The position numbers and the translations under genes were made by a program. 32,707 nucleotides of DNA from Fundidesulfovibrio magnetotacticus. GTDB taxonomy: Bacteria > Desulfobacterota > Desulfovibrionia > Desulfovibrionales > Desulfovibrionaceae. Below the pieces are notes generated by a model. The model did no database searches. It worked only from the letters and a program-made list of their open reading frames with translations, and was not told the DNA's origin. How positions within the stretch are numbered: position 1 is the first letter of the stretch; each line of letters starts with the position of its first letter. Of the stretch, positions 1 through 7,583 are shown one piece after another. Where the stretch lies: the NCBI RefSeq assembly GCF_013019105.1, contig NZ_BLTE01000027.1, forward strand, positions 1 to 32,707. Direction: 5' to 3'.

Positions 1-807
1 CTCTTCGTCGAGGGGTTCGGGCGCGGGAGGCAGCTGCGCCGCCACGGCGTCGCGGACGCGCTCGATGAGGGCCTCTTCGTCCAGGGCGGGAACGGGCTCC
101 GCCTGGGGCATTTCGGCCAGGACGTCGGCCTTGAGGCGCTCGGTCAGGGCCGCCTCGTCGAGGGAGGCCGGGAGGTCGGCCTGGAGGGAGTCCAGGCGTG
201 CGGAAAGCTCGTCGCGCAGGCTCTCCACCAGAGGGGCGGGGTCCGCGGGCTGGACGGGCTCGGGCAGCTGGTCCTTGAACTGGGCCAGGGCGTCGTCCAG
301 GAGGGTCTTGAACTGGGCGGCCAGGGATTCGCCCAGGCCGGAAATCTTGTCCTCCAGGGCGTCGAGGCGCTGGGAGAGGGCGTCGACAGCCGCACTGGGG
401 GCCGCGCCGGGGGGCGCGACGAACGGGTCGGGGGCAACGGCCTGCGGGGCCGCAACGGACAGGGGGGCAGGCCCGGGAGAGAGAAAGTCGTCCGTGAGTT
501 CCGGCAGGTCGGCGTCCTGTCTGCCCTTGTCGGCGTCGGCCAGCAGCGCGTCCAGGCCGTCGAGGTCGATGTCGTCGCCAGTCGCCGCGGTATCGTCGCC
601 GGGCAGGTGCAGGTCGTCCAGGCCAGGCAGGTCGGAGCCCTTGGCGGACGCGCCGGGCGCGGAACCCGGCTGGGGATCGGCGAAGAGGTCTTCCAGTTCC
701 TTCTCGAAGCTCAGGTCGACGCCGCCGGCGTCCGGCTTGCTGGGGGCGCCGGGTCCGTGTTCGATGATGTCGGTCAGCTCGATGACTTCTTCGGGAGACT
801 TGGCCAT
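1..807 (-). CDS. Acidic, helix-rich protein of unknown function (3' end cut by window)
   Basis: The minus frame is open from ATG at 807 to the window edge, giving 269 residues without a stop. GGAG lies 6 nt upstream of the ATG. The N-terminal 100 residues are acidic and low in complexity (MAKSPEEVIELTD, LPGLDDLHLPGDD, DIDLDGLDALL). From about residue 135 the chain has heptad-like stretches (ALSQRLDALEDKISGLGESL, then SLRDELSARLDSLQ) and repeated LDEEAL/LDEAAL units that look like amphipathic helix or coiled coil. There is no signal peptide, so it is probably cytoplasmic. It follows the cytochrome c3 terminator, so it is probably a separate transcript. I do not recognise the family; a scaffold or cell-pole organiser is conceivable but is only inference. 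The long plus-strand reading here is a shadow. Confidence 0.75.
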   Translation of the reverse strand, partial: MAKSPEEVIELTDIIEHGPGAPSKPDAGGVDLSFEKELEDLFADPQPGSAPGASAKGSDLPGLDDLHLPGDDTAATGDDIDLDGLDALLADADKGRQDADLPELTDDFLSPGPAPLSVAAPQAVAPDPFVAPPGAAPSAAVDALSQRLDALEDKISGLGESLAAQFKTLLDDALAQFKDQLPEPVQPADPAPLVESLRDELSARLDSLQADLPASLDEAALTERLKADVLAEMPQAEPVPALDEEALIERVRDAVAAQLPPAPEPLDEE

Positions 808-830
808 GGGACTCTCCGCGCCGAGCAGAA

Positions 831-859
831 AGGGCGCGGGAGATCTCCCCCCGCGCCCT
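831..859 (-). terminator. Rho-independent terminator after cytochrome c3
   Basis: A perfect 10-bp stem (agggcgcggg at 831-840, cccgcgccct at 850-859) encloses a 9-nt loop. On the minus strand it is followed by TTCTGCTC. It lies 7 nt beyond the c3 stop and ahead of the next gene's ribosome binding site. Confidence 0.75.
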
Positions 860-865
860 GACGTG

Positions 866-1279
866 CTACTGCTGTTGGGGATGGCAGGCGTTGCAGGCGA
901 TCGGGGCGTTCTTGCCCTCGGCCTTGGCCTTCTTGTGGCAGCCCAGGCAGCTCTTGGCGGAGTCACCCTTGTGGAAAGCCATGTAGAAGCTCTTCTCGCT
1001 GGTCTTGTCGGCCGGGTCGACGTTGTCGTGGCAGCCCTTGTCCGAGCACTTGAAGCCCTTGTCGGACTTGCCGTCCCAGTTGTGGTGGCAAGCCTTGCAG
1101 TCGGCGGCCTTGTGGCCGGCGCCGGCATGGCTGAACTTCACGGGAGCCTTGGTCGCGGTGGCCCCGGCGGGCACCTTGAGCTCCATGTCCTTGGGCGCGT
1201 CCACGGCCCACAGCGCGGGCAGGCAGAAAGCGCCGACCATCAAAGCACACATCACCATCACGAAAAACGGTTTCTTCAT
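866..1279 (-). CDS. Tetraheme cytochrome c3, periplasmic
   Basis: 137 residues. Type I cytochrome c3 is the main periplasmic electron carrier of Desulfovibrio, linking periplasmic hydrogenases to membrane redox complexes. A signal peptide (MKKPFFVMVMCALMVGAFCL, ending near ALWA) precedes a mature part of about 113 residues, the usual size. Four heme c attachment sites are visible in order: CKACH, CSDKGCH (the C-x4-CH form), CLGCH and CNACH. Histidines in KFSH, GAGH, CHH and AFH are probable sixth ligands. The fourth site is CxxCH, whereas the D. vulgaris protein has CxxxxCH there. The start is set at 1279 because AGGAGG lies 9 nt upstream; an in-frame ATG at 1285 is too close to that site. 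A consensus -35 upstream and a terminator downstream suggest a strongly expressed single-gene transcript. The neighbouring cobJ, cbiG and hemL serve tetrapyrrole synthesis. Confidence 0.95.
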   Translation of the reverse strand: MKKPFFVMVMCALMVGAFCLPALWAVDAPKDMELKVPAGATATKAPVKFSHAGAGHKAADCKACHHNWDGKSDKGFKCSDKGCHDNVDPADKTSEKSFYMAFHKGDSAKSCLGCHKKAKAEGKNAPIACNACHPQQQ

Positions 1280-1329
1280 TCCCATCCACCTCCTCACCAA
1301 AAAAAGTTGAATGAAAAAATTCACATAGC

Positions 1330-1358
1330 ATTTACGGGCAGAAAAGGCCCCGTGTCAA
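1330..1358 (-). promoter_or_regulatory. Sigma-70-type promoter for cytochrome c3
   Basis: The minus strand between the cobJ stop and the c3 start has a perfect -35 TTGACA (1358-1353), a 17-nt spacer and a poor -10 GTAAAT (1335-1330), followed by an AT-rich leader with two T runs. This fits separate transcription of the c3 gene. Confidence 0.5.
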
Positions 1359-1371
1359 GGCGCTGACGAAA

Positions 1372-2112
1372 TTATTCCAACCCGTACTTGCCCGCGTAGC
1401 CGCGTGGCGTGAGCATTTTTTCCCCGGCCATCCGGGTGCTTGCGTTGCCCACCACCACGATGGTGAGCATGTCCGCCCAGGCGGGATCGGCCTCGCCGAG
1501 CGTGGCCACGCGCACGTTCTGACCCTCGCGCCAGGCCTGGCGCACGAAACCCACGGGGGTCTCCGGGGCGCGGTGGCGGGCAACGATGGCCAGCGCCCGT
1601 TCCAGCAGGCCCGAACGCCGCCTGGATCGGGGATTGTAGAGCGCCAGCACGAAATCCGCCGAGGCCGCAGCCTCCAGGCGCTTTTCGATGACCTCCCACG
1701 GCGTGAGCAGGTCCGAGAGGCTCACGCAGGCGAAATCGTGCGTGAGCGGAGCGCCCAGGAGCGCCGCCGCCCCGATCACGGCCGGGATGCCCGGGACCAC
1801 CTCGAAGTCCACGCGATCAAGCAGACGCCGCGTTTCCAGCATCTCCAGCACCAGCCCGGCCATGCCGTAGACCCCCGAATCCCCGCCCGAGACCACGGCC
1901 GTGTCGCGCCCCGCCAGAGCCGATTCCACGGCCAGGGCGCAGCGCTCCACCTCGCCCATCATGCCCGTGGCCACCACCTCCTTGCCCGCCAGAAGCTCCG
2001 GGGGCACGAGGTCCAGGTAGGTGGAATAGCCCGCCACCACGGCGGCGCGTTCGAGCGCCGTCCGCGCCAGGGGGGCCAGGAGCGAGGCGTCCCCGGGGCC
2101 GAGGCCCACCAC
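1372..2112 (-). CDS. cobJ: Precorrin-3B C17-methyltransferase (CobJ/CbiH)
   Basis: About 246 residues, usual for the family. It uses S-adenosylmethionine to methylate C17 with ring contraction in cobalamin synthesis; the anaerobic cobalt-first route is expected here because cbiG is adjacent. Visible signatures of the tetrapyrrole methylase fold are VVGLGPGD at the N-terminus, SGGDSGVYGMAG, VVPGIPAVIGAAALLGAPL and LYNPRSRRR. The start is placed at GTG 2112, immediately after the cbiG stop (2115-2117), because the family begins at this glycine-rich strand and coupling is likely. No ribosome binding site is obvious. An ATG at 2214 would add 34 residues overlapping cbiG in another frame and resembles nothing in the family. 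The gene appears to be the last in a hemL-cbiG-cobJ unit. Confidence 0.9.
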   Translation of the reverse strand: MVGLGPGDASLLAPLARTALERAAVVAGYSTYLDLVPPELLAGKEVVATGMMGEVERCALAVESALAGRDTAVVSGGDSGVYGMAGLVLEMLETRRLLDRVDFEVVPGIPAVIGAAALLGAPLTHDFACVSLSDLLTPWEVIEKRLEAAASADFVLALYNPRSRRRSGLLERALAIVARHRAPETPVGFVRQAWREGQNVRVATLGEADPAWADMLTIVVVGNASTRMAGEKMLTPRGYAGKYGLE

Positions 2113-2114
2113 GC

Positions 2115-3257
2115 TCAGACGGCCAGGGCCAGGGCCACCGTCACGGCGCGCGTCTTGAATTTCGGAAGCAGGAGTTTGTCCGATCCGCTGGTCAGAAGGG
2201 CGGCCGCCTCGCATACGCTTTCCACTCCCATATGTTTGAAGGCTTGCGCCGAAGGATTGGGGACGGCCACGCCCGCCAGGCGCGCCGCCGGAAGAAAAGC
2301 CAGCTCCGCGCCCAAGGCCCGGGCCGCCTCGATGAGCCCCGCCTCGTCGCGCTTGGCCTCGATGGAGGCCAACACCGCGACGCTGGCGGGGGACACCCGG
2401 CGCAGGGCGCAGGCCGCCTCAATGGCTTCGAGAATCTCCGCCGCGCTCGTGCCCCTGCGGCAGCCCACGCCCGCCGCCACCACCCGGGGCCGCAGGGCCA
2501 GGCAGCCAGGCGGCAGGGGCGACGTGCTCCAGGTGACGGCCACGCAGGGCCTCCCGGGGTCCATGAGGTGCTGGGCCGCCACCCACTCGAAGCGTCCCGC
2601 GTGGGCCGGGGGCACCGTCAGCAGGCCCGAGGGGTCGAAAAGCTGCACGCTTTTGCCCTCCAAAAGCCCGGCGTTCACGGCGCGCACGGCCTCCAGATTG
2701 CCGATGGCCAGCCCGGAGTCGCGGGCCAGCAGGTCCAGGGAGGGCAGCCCCTCCACGTCGGTGGCCGTGGTGATCACGGCCTGGCCGCCGGTGAAGGCGG
2801 CCGCGCGCCGGGCCAGGTCGTTGGCCCCGCCCAGATGGCCGGAGAGCAGGCTCACGGCGAAGCGCCCGGCCTGGTCCAGCACCACCACGGCGGGGTCCTT
2901 CGCCTTGCCCTGGAGCAGGGGGGCCACGGCGCGCACCACGATGCCGCAGGCCGCCACGAAGAGGTGCCCGGGCCGGGCGTGGAACGCGGCGGCCACGGCC
3001 TCGGTCAGGGAGGCGAAGCCTTGCTCGCCGGGGGCCGCGAAGCGACGGGGCGCGAAAACTTCCCCCTGAAGCTCCCGGGCGAGCCCGCGCGCCAGGCGCA
3101 CGCCTTGGGGCGTGAGCGCCCAGACGGCCAGGGGCGGGGTGGCGTCGGGGGAGGAGCCTCCGGCGAGCAAAGAGGGCTCCGCCCTCTCCGCACTCTCCCG
3201 CCCGGGAACAGTGTTCCCTGGACCCTTTACGGGGTGTCCGGGATGTTCCTGCGTCAT
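2115..3257 (-). CDS. cbiG: Cobalt-precorrin-5A hydrolase (CbiG)
   Basis: CbiG opens the delta-lactone of cobalt-precorrin-5A and releases acetaldehyde in anaerobic cobalamin synthesis. Family features are LAVWALTPQGVRLARGLA near the N-terminus, GHLFVAACGIVVRAVAPLL, the LLSGHLGGAN motif and a C-terminal half with VVAAGVGCRRGTSAAEILEAI and FLPAARLAGVAVPNPS. It overlaps cobJ almost stop to start. The start is doubtful. The coordinate given is the outermost ATG, which has no ribosome binding site, and residues 13-29 from it would be encoded by an inverted-repeat element (3171-3218). A TTG at 3170 with GGAG 6 nt upstream gives a protein beginning just before the conserved domain and seems more likely. 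The function is secure whichever start is used. Confidence 0.9.
   Translation of the reverse strand: MTQEHPGHPVKGPGNTVPGRESAERAEPSLLAGGSSPDATPPLAVWALTPQGVRLARGLARELQGEVFAPRRFAAPGEQGFASLTEAVAAAFHARPGHLFVAACGIVVRAVAPLLQGKAKDPAVVVLDQAGRFAVSLLSGHLGGANDLARRAAAFTGGQAVITTATDVEGLPSLDLLARDSGLAIGNLEAVRAVNAGLLEGKSVQLFDPSGLLTVPPAHAGRFEWVAAQHLMDPGRPCVAVTWSTSPLPPGCLALRPRVVAAGVGCRRGTSAAEILEAIEAACALRRVSPASVAVLASIEAKRDEAGLIEAARALGAELAFLPAARLAGVAVPNPSAQAFKHMGVESVCEAAALLTSGSDKLLLPKFKTRAVTVALALAV
3171..3218. repeat. Inverted-repeat element inside the 5' end of the cbiG frame
   Basis: Two short perfect palindromes lie side by side: agagggc/gccctct with a 3-nt loop (3171-3187) and gggaaca/tgttccc around one base (3204-3218). 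The style resembles the hairpin-rich intergenic repeats common in Desulfovibrio genomes (from memory). It lies within the longest cbiG reading frame, which argues that frame starts too early. Confidence 0.55.
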
Positions 3258-3296
3258 GGGGCGCTGCCGGAGAGGTCGGGCGATTCGCTGGGGATT

Positions 3297-3355
3297 CCAA
3301 AGGGATTCAATCCCTTTGGCGGGAGAGGCCAGAGAGGGCGGCGCCCTCTCTGGCC
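3297..3355. repeat. Double-hairpin repeat between hemL and cbiG, possible hemL terminator
   Basis: First hairpin: ccaaaggga/tccctttgg, 9 bp with a 5-nt loop (3297-3319). Second hairpin: ggccagagagggc/gccctctctggcc, 13 bp with a 3-nt loop (3327-3355). Both are perfect. They start 20 bases past the hemL stop in the direction of transcription, so they could stabilise or end the hemL message. No U run follows, so this looks more like a dispersed repeat than a classical terminator. Confidence 0.65.
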
Positions 3356-3375
3356 GCCGGAGGCGTTCTCCCGCA

Positions 3376-4644
3376 TTACAGCTTGAGCGCCCGGGCGGCG
3401 GCGAGGGTCTTGGCCAGGTCCTCCTCGGTGTGGGCGAAGGAGGTGAAGGCGCACTCGTAGCCCAGAGAAGCCAGGTAGACGCCCTGTTCGCGCATCTGCT
3501 TGTAGATGGCGGTGTAGACCTTGGCGTCGGAGGTGCGGGCCGAGTCCATGTCGGTCACCGGGGTCTCGGTGAAGTACAGGGTGAAGGCCGAGGCCACCTT
3601 GTTGAGCTGCACGGGCACGCCCTTGGAGCGCACGATGGCGGCCAGCTCCTCGGCAAAGGCCCCGGTGCGGGCTTCCAGGGCGGCGTAGTCCTGTTTGGCC
3701 AGTTCGCGCAGGTTGGCCAGCCCGGCGGCCATGGCCACGGGGTTGCCCGAGAGGGTGCCGGCCTGGAACACGGGGCCGCAGGGGGAGAGCTTTTCCATGA
3801 TGTCGCGGCGGCCGCCGTAGGCCCCCACGGGGAAGCCCGCGCCGATGATCTTGCCCAGGGTGGTCAGGTCCGGGCGCACGCCGTAGCGTCCCTGCGCGCC
3901 GCCCAGGCTCCAGCGGAAGCCGGTGATCACCTCGTCGAAGATGAGCACGCTGCCGTACTGGTCGCACAACGCGCGCAGGCCTTCCAGGAAGCCGGGCCTG
4001 GGGAGCACCAGGCCCATGTTGCCGGGGGCGGGCTCCACGATGATGGCGGCGATGTCCTTGCCTTTTTCGGCGAATAGGGTCTTGAGGGCGTCCAGGTCGT
4101 TGTAGGGGACCACCAGGGTGTCGGCCACGCAGGCCTTGGGCACGCCCTGGGAGAACGACGTGGGGATGAGCGCCACGCCGGAGCCGGCAGCGGCCAGGAA
4201 GGGGTCGGCGTGGCCGTGGTAGCAGCCGTCGAACTTGACCACCAGATCGCGCCCGGTGAAGCCCCTGGCCAGGCGCAGGGCGCTCATGGTGGCCTCGGTG
4301 CCGGAGTTGACCATGCGCACCATCTCCACGGCGGGCATGAGTTCGCAGATAGCCTGGGCCAGGTCCACCTCGGCGGGGCAGGGCGCGCCGAAGCTCGATC
4401 CGGCGTCCAGGGCGTCCTTGGCGGCCTGGTGCACCACGGGGTGGGCGTGGCCCAGGAGCATGGGGCCCCAGCTCATGACGTAGTCCACGTACTCCCGGCC
4501 GTCCACGTCCACGATTTTGGAACCGTGCGCCCTGGCGATGAACAGGGGCTCGGATTCCACGGCGCGGCAGGCGCGGATGGGCGAGTTGACCCCGCCGGGA
4601 ATGAGGGTCTGGGCCTTGGCGTAGAGCGTGGACGAGAGGGTCAT
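3376..4644 (-). CDS. hemL: Glutamate-1-semialdehyde 2,1-aminomutase (HemL)
   Basis: 422 residues, full length. This PLP enzyme converts glutamate-1-semialdehyde to 5-aminolevulinate, the last step of the C5 route feeding heme, siroheme and cobalamin. Visible are the N-terminal [16 protein letters not shown], the [15 protein letters not shown] phosphate-binding region, [18 protein letters not shown] with its cofactor-binding Asp, and the Schiff-base lysine K265 in [18 protein letters not shown]. The start at 4644 is chosen because GGAG lies just upstream and the protein then begins [11 protein letters not shown], as in the family; the frame stays open 63 bases further. It sits beside cbiG and cobJ, and a heme protein (c3) follows, so the block appears devoted to tetrapyrroles. 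Confidence 0.95.
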   Translation of the reverse strand: MTLSSTLYAKAQTLIPGGVNSPIRACRAVESEPLFIARAHGSKIVDVDGREYVDYVMSWGPMLLGHAHPVVHQAAKDALDAGSSFGAPCPAEVDLAQAICELMPAVEMVRMVNSGTEATMSALRLARGFTGRDLVVKFDGCYHGHADPFLAAAGSGVALIPTSFSQGVPKACVADTLVVPYNDLDALKTLFAEKGKDIAAIIVEPAPGNMGLVLPRPGFLEGLRALCDQYGSVLIFDEVITGFRWSLGGAQGRYGVRPDLTTLGKIIGAGFPVGAYGGRRDIMEKLSPCGPVFQAGTLSGNPVAMAAGLANLRELAKQDYAALEARTGAFAEELAAIVRSKGVPVQLNKVASAFTLYFTETPVTDMDSARTSDAKVYTAIYKQMREQGVYLASLGYECAFTSFAHTEEDLAKTLAAARALKL

Positions 4645-4714
4645 GACGTGGGCTCCTTGGGGAATTTCGGGAGCCCCGTGCATAACCGGAGGGCGCGGCG
4701 GGGGCAAGGGGCGG

Positions 4715-5170
4715 TCAGCGGGACTTGAAGGTAAGCCGGAGGGTGGTGGGCTTCCCGCTGGGTGGAGCGGGGAGCTGCGGCGTGTTCTGGACGGCCTTCA
4801 GGGTGGAATCGTCGAAGTTCTTCTGGCCGGATGTCTCGATGAGGCGCGATGACCGGACCTCTCCTTGAGCGTTGACCGCCACCTCCACCACGCAGGAATA
4901 CTGTGTGGGGGTGGCGACGATGCGCCATTGCTGCTGGAGTGCCGCCATGACTTCCACGGCGTAGAGTCTGAGTATGGCCTGCTGGTTCGGGTCGGACTTC
5001 CCCGTGGGTTTGGCCGCTGGGTTCTTTCCCGCATCGTTCGCCGGTTGGCGCGGCTTGCGCGCCTGGGCCGCCGGATCGACGAGGTATTCGTCGGGCATCC
5101 TGGCCTGGGCCAGGGCCAGCGAGGGGGCCAGGAGCAACAGGAACGCCAGGGCCTGCGTCAGGCGGCGCAT
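4715..5170 (-). CDS. Secreted TonB/TolA C-terminal-like protein with the shared Q-x3-P-D-E N-terminus
   Basis: 151 residues. A signal peptide ([21 protein letters not shown]) is followed directly by [13 protein letters not shown], nearly identical to the mature start of the protein at 5309-5917. A short Lys/Pro/Ala linker leads to a domain of about 95 residues: [55 protein letters not shown]. This is the alpha-beta pattern of TonB/TolA C-terminal domains. No membrane anchor remains after cleavage, unlike true TonB or TolA, so it should be a soluble or loosely attached periplasmic protein. The start at ATG 5170 has AAAGGCGAG upstream. It is the last gene of the envelope cluster, 70 nt before hemL. 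Its role is unknown. Confidence 0.8.
   Translation of the reverse strand: MRRLTQALAFLLLLAPSLALAQARMPDEYLVDPAAQARKPRQPANDAGKNPAAKPTGKSDPNQQAILRLYAVEVMAALQQQWRIVATPTQYSCVVEVAVNAQGEVRSSRLIETSGQKNFDDSTLKAVQNTPQLPAPPSGKPTTLRLTFKSR
5079..5125. repeat. Near-identical signal-peptide repeat, copy 1
   Basis: These 47 bases match 5829-5875 at 46 positions. They encode the end of the signal peptide and the [10 protein letters not shown] mature start of the TonB-C-like gene. The flanking coding sequence diverges sharply, pointing to recent duplication or gene conversion of this segment only. Confidence 0.85.
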
Positions 5171-5308
5171 GGCTCGCCTTTCAAATGCGTGCTGGTCGCT
5201 ACGGGGAGGTGGGGCGCACGGCAAGACCGCTCGCCTGGGAGCCGCCCCGAGAGCGGCGGGCTGGAGCGGCCTGTGCGCCGAGTCACCGCCCCCAGCCCTG
5301 CGCGCGTG

Positions 5309-5917
5309 CTAATAGACACGGAAGCTCCCGGAGGCGATTTCCTTCCCCTCGCTGTACAGCTTGACCGTGTACGTGCCGTATTCCCAAGTGCCGCCTGGGT
5401 CCCTGCCCCAGCCCATGGAGTGGGTGGAAGTCTTCCAGCCGACCTCCACCTTGCTGTTCTGTGTGAATCTGTAGATTTCGCGGCCGTTGCTCTTGGTGCA
5501 GACAGCAAGGATGTCGAAGGTCTTGTACTGGGCGATTGGTTGCGGAAACGCCAGGCCCAGGTCGTAATAAATGTACTTGGTGTTGGAGGAGTTGAAGACT
5601 TCTTTGTATTCGCGTTTGCTTTTCTCCTGGCCATTGGGACCGGCCGCGTAGAATTTCAGGCCGGTCACCGTGCCGCCAGCCAGGAACGACGGGGCCGGGG
5701 CGGCGGGGGCCGCCTGCTGCGCGGGCTGGGGCGTCGGCTGCACCGGCTGCTGCGTGGGCTGGGGGGCGGGCGGCGGCGTGGCCTGTTCCTCGACGGGTTT
5801 CTTCTTGGGCGGCTTGGGCGCGGGGGCCACGAGGTATTCGTCGGGCATCCTGGCCTGGGCAAGGGCCAGCGAGGGCACAAGCAACAACAGGGCGAGCAGT
5901 GGAAGCGTGAAGCGCAC
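5309..5917 (-). CDS. Secreted protein with Pro-rich linker and GWG/GxYT 122-residue domain (paralogue 1)
   Basis: 202 residues. The start is GTG 5917 with GGAGG 10 nt upstream; it gives a clean signal peptide ending SLALA. The mature start [10 protein letters not shown] is followed by a Pro/Gln/Ala linker (to about residue 80). Residues 81-202 form a compact domain ending FRVY. The same 122-residue domain ends four other proteins of this cluster, with no gap needed to align them. Conserved positions include R22, Y24, F28, G65, R70, the GWG at 89-91, W98, G-x-Y-T at 101-104 and the end E-x-A-x3-F-R (domain numbering). Alternating hydrophobic residues suggest an all-beta, Ig-like fold (inference). 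There is no lipobox and no catalytic motif. I recall similar C-terminal domains in secreted proteins near caspase-like genes, but no named function. It lies 17 nt after the OmpA-like gene, so probably in one operon. Confidence 0.8.
   Translation of the reverse strand: MRFTLPLLALLLLVPSLALAQARMPDEYLVAPAPKPPKKKPVEEQATPPPAPQPTQQPVQPTPQPAQQAAPAAPAPSFLAGGTVTGLKFYAAGPNGQEKSKREYKEVFNSSNTKYIYYDLGLAFPQPIAQYKTFDILAVCTKSNGREIYRFTQNSKVEVGWKTSTHSMGWGRDPGGTWEYGTYTVKLYSEGKEIASGSFRVY
5829..5875. repeat. Near-identical signal-peptide repeat, copy 2
   Basis: Partner of 5079-5125 (46 of 47 bases identical). It covers the signal-peptide cleavage region and the [10 protein letters not shown] start of paralogue 1. 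Confidence 0.85.
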
Positions 5918-5934
5918 GGCGAAACATCCTCCGT

Positions 5935-6429
5935 TCAGGGAAGGGGTTTGAATTCCACCCGGCGGTTGGCGGCCCGTCCTTCCTCGGTGTCGTTGGCGGC
6001 CACGGGATCGGCGAGCCCCGCGCCGCGCGTCTCCAGTCTGTCCGGGTCCACGCCGTGACGCGAGACGAGCCAAGCCTTCACCGAGTTGGCCCGGCGCTGG
6101 GAGAGCTCCAGGTTGTATTGCGCGCCGCCCCGGTCGTCGGTGTGCCCGACGAGTTCGAAGCGTTGCCGCGCCAGTTGCCCCGAGAGGGCCTTGCCGAACT
6201 CGTCCAGCAGGGCGAAGGAGTCGGGCCGCACCTGGTCGGAGCCGGTGTCGAAGAGCACGCGGGCCGCCACGCGCGGGGCCGGGGCGTCGGCGGCCACGCC
6301 CGCCAGGCCCCGGGTCTTCTTGAGGCTGCGCACGATCTCCGCCTCGGAGGAGGGGTAGACGGTCTGCTGGGCCTGGACCGCCTGGACCCCGGCGAAGCAG
6401 AACAGGAAAAGGAACGCCAGTAAGTGCAT
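5935..6429 (-). CDS. OmpA-like peptidoglycan-binding protein
   Basis: 164 residues. The signal peptide MHLLAFLFLFCFAGVQAVQA is followed by a short lead-in (YPSSEAEIVRSLKKTRG) and an OmpA/MotB C-terminal domain of about 105 residues: VLFDTGSDQVRPDS, ELVGHTDDRGGAQYNLELSQ, RRANSVKAWL, and the end NRRVEFKPLP. The Asp of HTDDRG and the Arg in LSQRRA match the residues that bind diaminopimelate in peptidoglycan. There is no lipobox cysteine and no beta-barrel, so it is a periplasmic protein that should hold the complex to the cell wall. ATG at 6429 has AGGGAG upstream. Gaps of 20 nt upstream and 17 nt downstream place it in the caspase/CsgG operon. Confidence 0.88.
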   Translation of the reverse strand: MHLLAFLFLFCFAGVQAVQAQQTVYPSSEAEIVRSLKKTRGLAGVAADAPAPRVAARVLFDTGSDQVRPDSFALLDEFGKALSGQLARQRFELVGHTDDRGGAQYNLELSQRRANSVKAWLVSRHGVDPDRLETRGAGLADPVAANDTEEGRAANRRVEFKPLP

Positions 6430-6449
6430 GATGCTCCCTGTCGCGACCG

Positions 6450-7583
6450 TCAGCGGTGCTGGAAGGTGAACTCGTAGGCCCCTTTCTCGGAGCCGAACAC
6501 GAACACGTTTCCGCCGACGCCCTCTGGGGCGTCCCTGCCCTGGAAACGTGCGGTCACCTGGGCGTCTTCCACCACTCCCTTGACGCCCCGGGTGCGCGCC
6601 GCCTGCTTCAGGCCTTCGCCCGCCTTGCGCGCGGCGGCCTTGTCCCTGTCCTGGAGGGCCTGCCGCAGGGACCCCGTGAGGGCTTCGAGGTCCGGGTCGG
6701 GCTCGGGGCCGAAGAACACCAGAATGCGCTCCGGGCCTTTCACCTCGTCGAGCACGAAGGACTTGCCGGGGCCGGGCAGCTCCCGGGGCTGTCCCGTCCG
6801 CAGGGGATTCGTTCCTGCGGACTCGCCGGAAAGGGGGAAAAGCTGGAACACGTTGTCGCGGGCGTCCACCTGGAAGACGTAGGCGTGGCCGTCGCGTGAG
6901 GGCGTGAGCACGAGCTTGTAGCGGTCTCCGCCGCGCAGGGCGTCACCTGGCGCGAGCATGCGGGGCGTGGCGCCCGGCCGCGAGCCGAGCACCGCCACGC
7001 TGAGCCCCCGGCGCGCGTCCTCCTCGCTGGCCCTTGCCCGGGCCTGGCGCGAGGCCGCGGCCTGGGCCAGCTGGGCCGCCACGGACTCCGCCGCGCGCGA
7101 GAGGCTTTCCATGCCGCGCTGGGCCTGGGCCGTGGCCGTGGCCAGGATGGCCCCGTCGGACACGGACACCAGCCGGACATCCAGGCGCAATTCGGTCTCG
7201 AACTCGGAAACCGCGCCCACCACCACGCTGTCCGCGCCCACCATCTGCCCGAGCTTCTGCGCCGTGCCGCCCGTGGCCCCCTGGCTCGCGCCGAACTCCA
7301 TCTCGCCCAGCACGTGCTCCACGCGGGTGCGTTCCACCATGGTCAGGCCCGGATGCCTGGCAAGGGCCGTGGTCACGAATTCGGCGGCCATCCTGCCGGT
7401 GGCGGAGGGGGCGCGGTCGCGCAGGGACTCGAAGGGCACCACGGCCACCACGCGCGGGGCCGAAACGGCCGCGCGGGCGGTTTGATCCGCCGGGGGCGCG
7501 GAAGCGCCCGCCTGGGCGCGCGCCTGGGCGGCGGCGAGAACCAACAAGAACGCCAGCAGGACGGCCAGCGTGCGCCGCGTCAT
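6450..7583 (-). CDS. CsgG-like secreted protein with DUF4384 domain
   Basis: 377 residues with signal peptide (to about AQARAQAG, residue 26). Residues 43-165 read as a CsgG/FlgO/TolB-like alpha-beta domain: VVAVVPFESLRDRAPSATGR, TMVERTRVEHVLGEME, KLGQMVGADSVVVGAVSEFE and LVSVSDGAILATATAQ. CsgG itself forms the curli secretion pore, but many relatives are non-pore adaptor proteins. Residues 200-300 match DUF4384 (LAPGDALRGGDRYKLVLTPS, DGHAYVFQVDARDNVFQLFP, ERILVFFGPEPDPDLEAL), a module often found with caspase-like or kinase genes of bacterial envelopes. There is no lipobox, unlike E. coli CsgG. The ATG overlaps the upstream caspase-like stop as ATGA, so the two are translationally coupled and probably made in fixed ratio. 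The partner or substrate is unknown. Confidence 0.85.
   Translation of the reverse strand: MTRRTLAVLLAFLLVLAAAQARAQAGASAPPADQTARAAVSAPRVVAVVPFESLRDRAPSATGRMAAEFVTTALARHPGLTMVERTRVEHVLGEMEFGASQGATGGTAQKLGQMVGADSVVVGAVSEFETELRLDVRLVSVSDGAILATATAQAQRGMESLSRAAESVAAQLAQAAASRQARARASEEDARRGLSVAVLGSRPGATPRMLAPGDALRGGDRYKLVLTPSRDGHAYVFQVDARDNVFQLFPLSGESAGTNPLRTGQPRELPGPGKSFVLDEVKGPERILVFFGPEPDPDLEALTGSLRQALQDRDKAAARKAGEGLKQAARTRGVKGVVEDAQVTARFQGRDAPEGVGGNVFVFGSEKGAYEFTFQHR

Noticed and set aside
65-1366. Plus-strand open frame of 433 codons
   Set aside because: It lies opposite cytochrome c3 and the acidic protein gene, and its Ser/Arg-rich translation shows no family features.
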